From: Desulfobacteraceae bacterium
GTDB lineage: Bacteria > Desulfobacterota > Desulfobacteria > Desulfobacterales > Desulfosalsimonadaceae
NCBI GenBank assembly: GCA_027353395.1
Contig: DAIEHU010000001.1
Span: 1-33,217, forward strand
DNA: 33,217 bases
Reading direction: 5' to 3'
Made by a program: the position numbers and the translations under genes. The notes below the pieces were generated by a model, which was given only the letters and a program-made list of their open reading frames with translations, made no database searches and was not told the DNA's origin. Each line of letters starts with the position of its first letter. Position 1 is the first letter of the stretch. Positions 15,323-23,111 of this stretch are shown piece by piece.

Positions 15323-16387
15323 TCAGGCGGTTTTATTTAAAAACGGTTTAAACGTGTCTGGTTTGCTGGCATTGGCGGCTGCATCCGCCGCCGTTATGCG
15401 GCCGGCTTTCAGGAGCGTCATCAGGGATTCATCCATGAGCTGCATGCCGGCTTTTTTGCCGGTCTGCATCATGGATGGAATCTGAAATGTTTTGGCGTCC
15501 CGGATCAGGTTGGCCATCGGCAGTGTGCCGATTAAAATTTCAAGGGCCAGGACCATTTGTGAGCTGTCCGCCGCCGGAACCAGTCTTTGGGTAATCACGG
15601 CTTTTATGGCTTCGCTGAGCATGGTGCGTATCTGATTCTGTTCTTTGGGCGGAAAAGAGTCGATAATCCGCTCTACGGTTTTGGGTGCGCTGGAGGTAGA
15701 CAAGGTGCCGATCACAAGATGTCCGGTTTCGGCTGCTGTGATAGCCAGGGACATGGTTTCCAGATCCCGCAACTCTCCGATCATGATCACATCCGGGTCT
15801 TGTCGAAGAGCGCCTCTTAATGCATTGGCATAGGTCAACGTATCCAACCCGATCTGTCGCTGGTTTACCACGCCGCGCTTGAACGGATGCACAAATTCAA
15901 TGGGATCCTCCACCGTCAGGATATGATGTGACCGGTTGGTGTTTATATAGTCGACCATGGCGGCAAGCGTGGTGGATTTGCCATGCCCGGTTGCGCCTGT
16001 AACCAGTATCAGCCCCTGATGGTTGTCCAGCACCCGTTTGATGATATCCGGCATTCCCAGATCATCCAGCGCCGGGATTTTTGGCGGGATCACGCGAAAA
16101 ACAGCGCTTAATCCTCGTTGATGCTCCATGGCGCTTCCGCGGAATCGCCCGATCTCGGGAAGTTCGTAGCTGAAATCCAGTTGAAGGGTGTTTTCAAGAA
16201 TTTTCTTTTGCGGTTCGCTTAATATTTCAAGGATCAATTCCTGGCACTGACTCAGGCTGAGAGGGGCGTTTTTTAATTTTTTCAGTCTCCCCAGATGCCG
16301 GATGGTGATGGGTTCGTTCGGAACGATATGAACATCCGACGCCTTTAAGTCAACCGCCGCCTTGAATACTTTATCTAATTTCGCCAT
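15323..16387 (-). CDS. PilT-like ATPase paralogue with altered Walker A and His box
   Basis: The product is 354 aa and can be aligned over its length with the PilT gene downstream. Walker A is GATGHGKST (131-139), with His at the usual Ser position, but the essential GK-S/T is kept. Walker B is DVIMIGELRD. The His box reads GTLSTSSAPKTVERI, in which the histidine of the family HT(N/S)SA motif is Ser. ATP binding is therefore likely, while the catalytic coupling may differ from PilT. PilU-like accessory motors often depend on PilT, which would fit. GGGA six bases before the ATG marks the start. It lies 24 bases after the small protein gene at 16412-16672. Confidence 0.82.
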   Translation of the reverse strand: MAKLDKVFKAAVDLKASDVHIVPNEPITIRHLGRLKKLKNAPLSLSQCQELILEILSEPQKKILENTLQLDFSYELPEIGRFRGSAMEHQRGLSAVFRVIPPKIPALDDLGMPDIIKRVLDNHQGLILVTGATGHGKSTTLAAMVDYINTNRSHHILTVEDPIEFVHPFKRGVVNQRQIGLDTLTYANALRGALRQDPDVIMIGELRDLETMSLAITAAETGHLVIGTLSTSSAPKTVERIIDSFPPKEQNQIRTMLSEAIKAVITQRLVPAADSSQMVLALEILIGTLPMANLIRDAKTFQIPSMMQTGKKAGMQLMDESLMTLLKAGRITAADAAANASKPDTFKPFLNKTA

Positions 16388-16411
16388 CGCATTTCCCGTT
16401 TAAGAATCATC

Positions 16412-16672
16412 CTATAATGCCTTTTCTCGGATCGCAGCTTCTGGAACAATGACTTCAATCTCATCTTTGCGGACATTTAAAAATGTCGTTTTCATGACTG
16501 TTGCGCCATTATATGGGTGAGGTCTCACTTCGGCATCCGTCACCGATATAAATGCGTTTGACTCATTCATGTAATCCGTCAGCCGGACCCCCTGATAAAT
16601 ATTTATATAGCCTTTGATTTCAAAGCGATGTGTAAAAATAAGAAATTTTTGTTTTCCGGCGTCATCATTCAT
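16412..16672 (-). CDS. Small conserved protein upstream of the PilT pair
   Basis: The product is 86 aa with no signal peptide or membrane segment. It is predicted mainly beta, with RFEIKGYINIYQGVRLTDYM, a central NESNAFISVTDAEV, and the end FLNVRKDEIEVIVPE. I recall similar small proteins in Deltaproteobacteria, but I cannot name the family with certainty. AGGAG six bases before the ATG supports the start. It is first in the operon with two PilT-family ATPases, so a link to motility or surface behaviour is an inference from position only. Confidence 0.65.
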   Translation of the reverse strand: MNDDAGKQKFLIFTHRFEIKGYINIYQGVRLTDYMNESNAFISVTDAEVRPHPYNGATVMKTTFLNVRKDEIEVIVPEAAIREKAL

Positions 16673-16862
16673 GGCGGTCTCCTGAAATGGTTCAATTTAT
16701 GCCGAAAAGTCATGGCATCGGTTTTTACTTTACACTATGCGGATCAACACTTCAATCGTTAATCCAACCTTCAGGCGGGTCAGATATGAATTTTGATGCA
16801 TTTCTGTCCGGCGGATTTTTATAACAAAAGGCTTTCCATCTCCCGATATATTAAAAAATCGC

Positions 16863-16891
16863 TTGACAATGATTAAACTCAATTTTAAAGT
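16863..16891 (+). promoter_or_regulatory. Candidate promoter of the acyl-CoA catabolic cluster
   Basis: TTGACA (16863-16868) and TAAAGT (16886-16891) are separated by 17 bases. The -35 is perfect and the -10 has four of six bases. It lies about 145 bases before the first acyl-CoA dehydrogenase gene, in a 363-base divergent, AT-rich gap (16673-17035) with no gene. No terminator was seen inside the cluster until 23044, so it could drive most of the plus-strand genes. Confidence 0.55.
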
Positions 16892-16908
16892 TGAACATAA
16901 TTTTTTTT

Positions 16909-16937
16909 ATGAATTTAATTAAAAATTAGAAGTTCAT
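16909..16937. promoter_or_regulatory. Imperfect dyad downstream of the promoter, possible TetR operator
   Basis: ATGAA (16909-16913) and TTCAT (16933-16937) bound an AT-rich imperfect dyad, starting about ten bases after the predicted transcription start. A TetR-family gene (19378) is part of the same operon, so self-control at this site is possible. The dyad is weak and lies in AT-rich DNA where such matches arise by chance. Confidence 0.25.
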
Positions 16938-17035
16938 ATTTCGTCTAACTGATCAATAAAATTTAAAAAAATTCCTTTTATGAACGGTAATCGTGCTGGT
17001 TTAGATATAAATTATTTATTTCACAGGAGATAATC

Positions 17036-18178
17036 ATGGATTTCGCATTCACCAAAGAACAATTGATGTTCAAAAAAGAGATTATCCGGTTCGCCAAAAA
17101 AGAGATTGTCCCTCGTATTCAGGAACATGATTTAAAAAAGCAGTTTGATTTTGAATCGTTTAAAAAGCTTGGAGAGTTCGGCATCCTTGGTTTGCATTTT
17201 CCCGAAGAATATGGCGGGAGCGGGGCGGATGTCATCACCACCGTAATGGCCGGCGAGGCATTGGGAGAAGCGGGTGTTGACGGGGGTCTGACGTTGGCCT
17301 ACGGCGCTCACACCTTCCTGTGTGCGGACACCATTTTTTCTCATGGCACCGAGGCCCAGCGGAAAAAATACATCCCCAAGCTGGCCAGCGGCGAATGGAT
17401 CGGATGCATGGGCCTGACCGAACCGAATGCCGGCTCGGATGTCGCCTCCATGACTACCACCGCTGAAAAAAAAGACGGCAAATACGTCTTAAACGGCAGC
17501 AAAATATTTATCACCAACGGACCCATCGCCGATGTCGCCGTGATTTACGCAAAAACCGATCCGTCGCAAAAACATACCGGAATTTCAGCCTTTATCGTTG
17601 AAAAAGGGACTCCTGGATTCGCATCCGGCCCCAACCTGATTAAAATGGGCGTCAGCACTTCCCAGACGTCCGAACTCTTTCTGAACAACTGTGAAATTCC
17701 GGCGGAAAATATGCTTGGCCGTGAAGGCGAAGGATTTAACATGTCTCTTCAAACTGTGGAATGGGATCGAAGCGCCCTGCTCGCTCCTTTTGTGGGCGCG
17801 TCCACCTACATGCTGAACCGGTGCGTGGAATACGCCAGCAGCCGGGAACAGTTCGGCAGGAAAATCGGCCAGTTCCAGGCCATCAAACAAAAAATCGCCA
17901 ATATCCGCATTTTCGGCGAGGCGGCCCGCAACCTCGTCTACCGGATCGCATGGTGCAAGAATCAGGGACGGCCCATGAATCACCTGGAAGCTGCTGTAGC
18001 CAAACTTTTTGTCGGCGACTGGAGTCTGGCCCCGGCCAATGACGCGGTTGTTCTTTTCGGCGGCTACGGCTACTGCCACGAGTATGATATGGAGCGGATT
18101 TTCAGAGACAGTCGGCTGGCCCCCATTGGCGGCGGCACATCCGATATTCAGAAAATGATTATCTCCAAACTGATGTAA
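17036..18178 (+). CDS. Acyl-CoA dehydrogenase
   Basis: The product is 380 aa with all three acyl-CoA dehydrogenase domains. It has the FAD/substrate motif GLTEPNAGSD, the KIFITNGPIAD strand, FGRKIGQFQAIKQKIA, and the C-terminal end IGGGTSDIQKMI. The Glu of the common YEGT motif is Gly here, as in long-chain and isovaleryl-CoA dehydrogenases, where the base sits on helix G. At that helix position this protein has Asp244 (EWDRS) instead of Glu, which could shift substrate or reaction type. Electrons would go to ETF. AGGAG six bases before the ATG supports the start. It is first in the cluster and is followed by a divergent paralogue, possibly its partner subunit. Confidence 0.9.
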   Translation: MDFAFTKEQLMFKKEIIRFAKKEIVPRIQEHDLKKQFDFESFKKLGEFGILGLHFPEEYGGSGADVITTVMAGEALGEAGVDGGLTLAYGAHTFLCADTIFSHGTEAQRKKYIPKLASGEWIGCMGLTEPNAGSDVASMTTTAEKKDGKYVLNGSKIFITNGPIADVAVIYAKTDPSQKHTGISAFIVEKGTPGFASGPNLIKMGVSTSQTSELFLNNCEIPAENMLGREGEGFNMSLQTVEWDRSALLAPFVGASTYMLNRCVEYASSREQFGRKIGQFQAIKQKIANIRIFGEAARNLVYRIAWCKNQGRPMNHLEAAVAKLFVGDWSLAPANDAVVLFGGYGYCHEYDMERIFRDSRLAPIGGGTSDIQKMIISKLM

Positions 18179-18222
18179 AGAACCTACGGACATTCCAGAG
18201 CGAAAAAAAGAGGAGAACACAA

Positions 18223-19359
18223 ATGAATTATGACTTCAGCGATAAAGAATTTAATCTTTTTGTGGAAATACATACGTTGATGGGGACATTCGCGAAAGAG
18301 AACGATTTGGAGACCAAGGATGCGGAAAAATCGGAGAAAAACACCCGACGGGCCCTGGCGCTCCTTTCCAGAACCCCTTATTTAACATTGGGTATCGAAA
18401 AAGCAGATAATTATAATGGTCTGCTCACGCTCATGGGCGGCATGGAAACTATCGCTGCGGCTTCGCCGTCTCTGTTTTTATCCATCGAAACCAGCACCCG
18501 GATTTTTGGACGGATTTTAAGCGCCTGGGGCAGCGCCTCCCAAAAGGAAAAACTGCTGCCGGCCCTGTTGAACGGTCAGATCATCGGTGCGGTTGGCTTA
18601 TCGGAAGACGCCATGAACGTGGACAATGATCCCCTGATGACCACGGCGGTGATGGACGGGGACAGCGCAATCATTTCCGGACACAAACAGTATGTGGTGA
18701 ACGGCCCCGTTGCGGACTGGTTAGCTGTCGCGGGAAGGCTGGACGGGAAAAACGCCATTTTTCTGGTTGAAAAAGGGACGCAAGGGCTCTCCATTGGTGG
18801 AAAAGCCGCTACCTTGGGCTATGAAGGCGTTGCCATTTCCAATCTGATGTTCGAAAACTGCGCTATTGCATCAAGCCAGGTGATCTTTCCCGAAAATGAC
18901 AAAACGATGTTAACCACGCTAAAGCTATGGGAAAACCAGATTCTTATCGGAGCGAGCCTGGGGCTCATGAAAAGGGCATTTGAGTCGGCAAAAGTATATG
19001 CCAAAAAACACAAAACCGGAGGAAAGCCGATCATCGCCTATCAGGAAGTCGGGTTCAAATTGGCTCAAATGCTGACCCTGTTTCAGGCTTCTCAATTATT
19101 TGCTTACAAGGTCGCGTGGGCGGCGGATGCCGAACCGAAGGACATTGAATCATTAACTCTTTGCGCCAAGGTGTTCTGTACGGAAGCCGCCGAGCAGGTG
19201 GCCGGCGACGCCATGAAAATTCTCGGCGGTTCGGGATTTTTATCCGGAAACCCTGTGGAAGAAGCATTCCGCTGCGCCAAGTATGGGCAGATCGCTGGAA
19301 CTTCCACTGAAATTTCGCGGGTCAAAATCGGCGACAGCGCCTTGGGTTTGATGAAATAG
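18223..19359 (+). CDS. Divergent acyl-CoA dehydrogenase-like protein
   Basis: The product is 378 aa. It has the acyl-CoA dehydrogenase fold but lacks several hallmarks. The usual TEPNAGSD is GLSEDAMNVDND, and the R-x-x-F-G segment that contacts FAD of the neighbouring subunit reads KHKTGGKPIIAYQ. The C-terminal motif is AGTSTEIS. A Glu remains at the helix-G position (LWENQ). The KQYVVNGPVADWLAV strand is kept. Such a partner next to a normal dehydrogenase (45 bases upstream) recalls heteromeric enzymes such as ChsE1-ChsE2 of steroid degradation, in which one type of subunit lacks full active-site equipment. AGGAG before the ATG marks the start. Independent activity is doubtful. Confidence 0.8.
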   Translation: MNYDFSDKEFNLFVEIHTLMGTFAKENDLETKDAEKSEKNTRRALALLSRTPYLTLGIEKADNYNGLLTLMGGMETIAAASPSLFLSIETSTRIFGRILSAWGSASQKEKLLPALLNGQIIGAVGLSEDAMNVDNDPLMTTAVMDGDSAIISGHKQYVVNGPVADWLAVAGRLDGKNAIFLVEKGTQGLSIGGKAATLGYEGVAISNLMFENCAIASSQVIFPENDKTMLTTLKLWENQILIGASLGLMKRAFESAKVYAKKHKTGGKPIIAYQEVGFKLAQMLTLFQASQLFAYKVAWAADAEPKDIESLTLCAKVFCTEAAEQVAGDAMKILGGSGFLSGNPVEEAFRCAKYGQIAGTSTEISRVKIGDSALGLMK

Positions 19360-19377
19360 AAAAGAGAAAGACGAACC

Positions 19378-20052
19378 ATGCCTGCAAAAAAATTAATAAA
19401 AGAAGAAAATTTATCCAAATCCGCCCAGCGGCGGCAGCGGGAACGGGAGCATCGCTATCAGACCATTCTGACAGCGGCTGAAAAACTTTTCGCCACGGAA
19501 GGCTACCACAAATCCAGCATGGAGCAGATCGCCAATGCCTCTGAAGTGTCGGTGGGCGCAGTTTATTTTTATTTTAAAAACAAAGAGGATCTTATCATTC
19601 AGCTCTTGGATGAAATCGGATATGTACTTCGAAGCACGCTGGGCAATGCGTTTAAAAAACATGGTCCCACCATGGAAGGCTTCAAGCAGGCGGGGTATGC
19701 TTTTTTTGAAGACTTCTGCGTAAACTACCCGGAAAAATGCGCCATTATCTTCCGGGAATCGGTCGGCAACAGTCCCGAACTGGAGGGGCGCCGGAAAAAG
19801 CTCTTTGAAAAATGCACCGGCGACGTGCGCTCCGCCTTACTGTCGGTTTGCGAGAATCAAGGGCTGAAGTTTAAGGGGCAATATTCGGCTGAAGTGATCG
19901 CCGTCAGCATTATGGGGATTTACGAACGCGTTGCCTATCAATATTTGTTCTGGCAGGACGCCTCCAACGATATCCGTCTCATCGGCCGCGACGCTGTGGG
20001 TTTTATCACCGGCGGCGTCAACTATCTGCTCAATGAAATCTCATGCACTTAA
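19378..20052 (+). CDS. TetR/AcrR-family transcriptional regulator
   Basis: The product is 224 aa. A basic leader (RRQREREHRYQTIL) precedes the TetR DNA-binding domain: AAEKLFATEGYHKSSMEQIA, then the recognition helix region SVGAVYFYFKNKEDLI (about residues 58-73). The C-terminal ligand domain has cysteines and the stretch CAIIFRESVGNSPELEGRR, similar to regulators of fatty-acid or acyl-CoA pathways. Its place inside the acyl-CoA cluster, 18 bases after the second dehydrogenase, suggests that it senses an acyl-CoA and represses the operon, possibly through the dyad at 16909-16937. No strong ribosome site precedes the ATG. Confidence 0.88.
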   Translation: MPAKKLIKEENLSKSAQRRQREREHRYQTILTAAEKLFATEGYHKSSMEQIANASEVSVGAVYFYFKNKEDLIIQLLDEIGYVLRSTLGNAFKKHGPTMEGFKQAGYAFFEDFCVNYPEKCAIIFRESVGNSPELEGRRKKLFEKCTGDVRSALLSVCENQGLKFKGQYSAEVIAVSIMGIYERVAYQYLFWQDASNDIRLIGRDAVGFITGGVNYLLNEISCT

Positions 20053-20615
20053 AAGGCGCTTTGCATACCCATACGACCTGTTCCGACGGTGAACTGACCA
20101 TCGAAGAAGCCGTTCGGATATACACCGGACTGGGATTTGATTTTATCGCCCTCACGGACCATGACTACCTCATGCGGCCGGACTGCTACAGGTCGGTCGC
20201 AGCCCTGAAGACCGCTCTGATCATTTTTACCGGCGTGGAAATGACCGTTTTTGAAAAGGGGTACGTGCATGTCAACCGGATTGATGGGGACAAGGATGTT
20301 CTCCATGTTTTCAATCATCCCTCAGAACTCGATCTCCCCATGGAAAAAGCAATTGAAAGGATTTGCGCTGTCTCGGAAAAGTTTCCGCTGGATGCGGTGG
20401 AAGTGACTTCCAAGGGATTCCGTGCCCCCGAATTTGAAATTCCGCGAATCCCGTTGCCGAAAGTCGCCACGGATGATTCCCATACCCGGATCGGATGCGG
20501 AAGGGCATGGATTGAGATGGATTGCATGAGGGATAAAGACAAAATCATCCGGGCTATCCGGCACGGGGATTTTTGGAACTGTTACACGGAAACCCGTTAT
20601 TTGTTTATAAAATAA
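20043..20615 (+). CDS. PHP-domain metal-dependent phosphoesterase-like protein
   Basis: The product is 190 aa. It has the PHP metal ligands: His8 and His10 in LHTHTTCSDGE, Asp15, Asp39-His40 in ALTDHD, an HVFNHPSE segment, and DDSHTRIG near the end. Members hydrolyse phosphoesters, for example in nucleotides. This protein is shorter than the usual 270-290 aa RNase AM/YciV type, lacking the insert between the DH and NHP motifs. It overlaps the end of the TetR gene by ten bases, so the two are co-translated. Its place in an acyl-CoA operon is unexplained; it might act on a nucleotide- or CoA-derived phosphate, which is a guess. Confidence 0.8.
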   Translation: MHLKGALHTHTTCSDGELTIEEAVRIYTGLGFDFIALTDHDYLMRPDCYRSVAALKTALIIFTGVEMTVFEKGYVHVNRIDGDKDVLHVFNHPSELDLPMEKAIERICAVSEKFPLDAVEVTSKGFRAPEFEIPRIPLPKVATDDSHTRIGCGRAWIEMDCMRDKDKIIRAIRHGDFWNCYTETRYLFIK

Positions 20616-20652
20616 AAATATATAGCCCATTCAAATGAAGGAGGGACATGCA

Positions 20653-21813
20653 ATGGCGAAAAGAGTTGGTATTTGTGCGGTTGCGCAGACAACATATGAG
20701 CGCGACAAAAAAGACATCCGGTTTCAGGGCATGGCCCTGGAAGTTCTGGAAGCGCTCCGGAAACAGGTGGATGTCACATTTTCACGGCATGTGAAGGGCG
20801 CTAAAGGCGTCGATATGTCCATCAGCGTATCCGACGATATATTTGACGCCCGGACCATCTCGGACAATGCAATGACGGATGTCCTCGGCGCGCATTTCGG
20901 ATGCGAGGAAAAGGTCGCTCAGGAAGGGATTCAGGCATTGTATTACGCTTTGGCCGCAATCCAGTCCGGACACAACAATATGGTGCTGGTGATGGGCCAC
21001 TGCAAGGAGTCCCAGGCGCAAAGCCGGAACATGGTGACCCACATGGCCTTTGATCCCTTTTTTACCCGTCCCGTGGGAATTGATTTCTGCGCAGCGGCTG
21101 GTCTGCAGGCCCAGGCATACAGCGCCAAATCGCAAATCACGGATGAACATCTGGCGAAGATCGTCGTCCGCGCAAGGGAAAACGCATCCAAAAACCCATG
21201 TACGCAGGAAATCGGCAAAGTGTCCGCGGAAGAGGTCATGGCATCTCCGATGCTGGTCGATCCCATTCGCGAACTGCACGCCTATCCGGTTTCGGACGGG
21301 GCTGTGGGCATGATTCTCGCCACGGAAGATACCGCCAAAAAAATATGCAAAAATCCGGTCTGGATTACCGGCGTCGGCAACTGCATGGACAGTTTCTTTT
21401 TGGGCGACCGCGATTTGACTTCCAATTTCGCCCTGAAAAAGGCCGTGCAATATGCGTATAAACGAGCCGGTATCACAGATCCCCGGTCCGCCTTTGACGT
21501 CATTGAATTGTCCGACCAGTACGCCTATCAGCTTCCCATGTGGGCGGAAGGCATCGGTCTCTGCGATGCCGGGAAAGGCGCGAAATGGCTGGACGGCGGC
21601 GGGCCGGTTAAACAGAACGTCAATACGTCAGGCGGTATGCTGGCCGGCAACCCGCTGATCTTGGGCGGACTTGTCCGTGCGGCGGAGGCGGCCATTCAAC
21701 TGCGCGGCGAGGCCGGGGACCGTCAGATCAACAATGCAAAAACAGCCATCGCTCATGGCGTTATGGGGCCGGCAGGTCAATTTCATTCAGTCATCACATT
21801 GGCAAGGGCTTAG
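20653..21813 (+). CDS. Thiolase-like subunit A (module 1), nucleophile missing
   Basis: The product is 386 aa. The ATG at 20653 lies eight bases after AAGGAGG; the upstream ATG at 20635 begins that ribosome site. It has the thiolase superfamily (SCP-x type) fold: VGICAVAQTTYE start, GIQALYYALAAIQSGH helix, a DRDLTSNFALKKAVQYAYKRAGI half, DVIELSDQYAYQ, and the NTSGGMLAGNP loop. By spacing from the conserved SG, the nucleophilic Cys corresponds to Ala89. The GHP histidine is Asn333, and the C-terminal Cys-containing CxG motif is HGVMGPAG. Classic Claisen thiolysis is therefore unlikely. It is paired with subunit B (ten bases on), duplicated at 29476, and probably works with a DUF35 protein as in other SCP-x-like complexes. 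Confidence 0.82.
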   Translation: MAKRVGICAVAQTTYERDKKDIRFQGMALEVLEALRKQVDVTFSRHVKGAKGVDMSISVSDDIFDARTISDNAMTDVLGAHFGCEEKVAQEGIQALYYALAAIQSGHNNMVLVMGHCKESQAQSRNMVTHMAFDPFFTRPVGIDFCAAAGLQAQAYSAKSQITDEHLAKIVVRARENASKNPCTQEIGKVSAEEVMASPMLVDPIRELHAYPVSDGAVGMILATEDTAKKICKNPVWITGVGNCMDSFFLGDRDLTSNFALKKAVQYAYKRAGITDPRSAFDVIELSDQYAYQLPMWAEGIGLCDAGKGAKWLDGGGPVKQNVNTSGGMLAGNPLILGGLVRAAEAAIQLRGEAGDRQINNAKTAIAHGVMGPAGQFHSVITLARA

Positions 21814-21823
21814 GAGGCGAACA

Positions 21824-23002
21824 ATGAAAAAAAATAGAAATGTCGGCATTATCGGAGTAGGCCAATCCGTTTTTTCAAGCCATCGGGAAGAGGTGAACCA
21901 GCCGGAAATGATTCATGAAGCGGTTCTCGAGGCATTACAACATGCGGGAATGACCATTGGGGATGTGGACTGCATCGTTCATGGTAATATGGAACTCTTT
22001 GAAATGATTCATCAGCCTGATCTTTGGCATACCCTGGGCACCGGCGCTTATGGCAAGGAAACCCTGCGGGTCACCACCGGCGGCACCACCGGGGCCACCC
22101 TATGCTGCACGGCGGATTATCTGGTCTCATCCGGGCTTCACGACGTGGTGCTGGCTATCGGTTTTGAAAAGCTCCAGGAAGGGCATACCACCGGCGGCAT
22201 CACCAACATGGCCGATGCGCTCTGGGCCAGACAGCTTCAGACCGGCGCCTTAACCGGTATGACAGCCGCCCAGGTCATCGAAGAATTTGGCGAAGAACGG
22301 GCGAAAAAAGCCGCCATGAAATACAGAATTATCATGGACAAACATGCCATGAAAAATAAAAAAGCCCACCGCCGTCTGGGCCTTGAATTTGACCAGGCGG
22401 ATGACCTGATGGTCAATTCTCCGGCCCTGGTGGGTGAACTTCGCATGATTCATATGTGTTCCCAGTCTGATGGCGCCTGCGCCATGATTTTCGCCTCCGA
22501 GGAAAAAGCCAAACAGTTCTGCAAGCAGCCTGCATGGATCAAGGACCATATTACAGTCCACCGGGAAGAAAGCTTCTGCCTTTTCGGCGACGCGCCCGTT
22601 GTCTATTCTCACCGGTATGCTGCTGAAAAATTGTTTGAACGCAACGGTATCAAGAATCCGCGCAAAGAAATCGATATGTTTGAAATGTATGACCCGTCTT
22701 CCTGGTGGGGGCTTGACTGGCTCCGGCAGTTTCTGCTGTTTGAAGGGGATGAACATCTCAAAATGGTGGAAAATGACGATATCACCATTGACGGCAGCTT
22801 TCCGGTGAATCCATCCGGCGGCGTCACGGCATCGAATCCCATCGGGGCCACGGCCATGGTAAGGGTGGCGGAAGCGGCTCTTCAAATTATGGGGGACGCG
22901 GGCGATCATCAGGTCAAAAAGACCGTTAACCAAGCCTTGGCATCGGGATTCGGCGGGACCATGTGGACGGTTCTGTTCCTGCTGACCCGGAACGTCCCAT
23001 AG
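21824..23002 (+). CDS. Thiolase-like subunit B (module 1), nucleophile missing
   Basis: The product is 392 aa from the ATG at 21824, with AGGAGG six bases upstream. A longer open frame before it is an overlap with gene A. It begins NRNVGIIGVGQSVFSSH, typical for archaeal-type thiolase/Ltp proteins. It then has RVTTGGTTGATL, where the thiolase Cys position falls on Gly87, and VLAIGFEKLQEGHTTGG. Tyr289 in FEMYDPSSWW stands in the place of the usual His of the HD motif. The PSGGVTASNPIGATA loop has Asn338 instead of the catalytic His. Ltp2-type retro-aldolases also lack the cysteine and rely on tyrosines, so C-C cleavage by a retro-aldol reaction is a reasonable inference. About seven in ten residues appear to match B' (30627) over the N-terminal half. 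Confidence 0.82.
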   Translation: MKKNRNVGIIGVGQSVFSSHREEVNQPEMIHEAVLEALQHAGMTIGDVDCIVHGNMELFEMIHQPDLWHTLGTGAYGKETLRVTTGGTTGATLCCTADYLVSSGLHDVVLAIGFEKLQEGHTTGGITNMADALWARQLQTGALTGMTAAQVIEEFGEERAKKAAMKYRIIMDKHAMKNKKAHRRLGLEFDQADDLMVNSPALVGELRMIHMCSQSDGACAMIFASEEKAKQFCKQPAWIKDHITVHREESFCLFGDAPVVYSHRYAAEKLFERNGIKNPRKEIDMFEMYDPSSWWGLDWLRQFLLFEGDEHLKMVENDDITIDGSFPVNPSGGVTASNPIGATAMVRVAEAALQIMGDAGDHQVKKTVNQALASGFGGTMWTVLFLLTRNVP

Positions 23003-23043
23003 TAGGTGGGGATTCTTTCCCGACAAACTGAAAAATACCCATT

Positions 23044-23068
23044 GCCGGGTAAGAAACCCGGCCTGTTT
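23044..23068 (+). terminator. Hairpin with T-run between thiolase-like B and the synthetase fusion
   Basis: GCCGGGT (23044-23050) and ACCCGGC (23056-23062) form a seven-pair GC-rich stem with a five-base loop, followed by CTGTTTTA. It occupies the only sizeable gap (109 bases) between the first two modules' genes. It may lower read-through from the thiolase-like pair into the acyl-CoA synthetase fusion, or act as an RNA-processing end. Confidence 0.5.
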
Positions 23069-23111
23069 TAAAGATTAAACATATCAAAAAGCCATCTTTG
23101 AGGAGGCAGAA

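Noticed and set aside
20635..20652. Earlier ATG for thiolase-like A
   Set aside because: This ATG is immediately followed by AAGGAGG, which serves as the Shine-Dalgarno for the ATG at 20653. The extra residues are not conserved in A'.
21671..21823. N-terminal extension of thiolase-like B
   Set aside because: The frame is open here but lies inside gene A. The ATG at 21824 has AGGAGG and gives the family's normal N-terminus.
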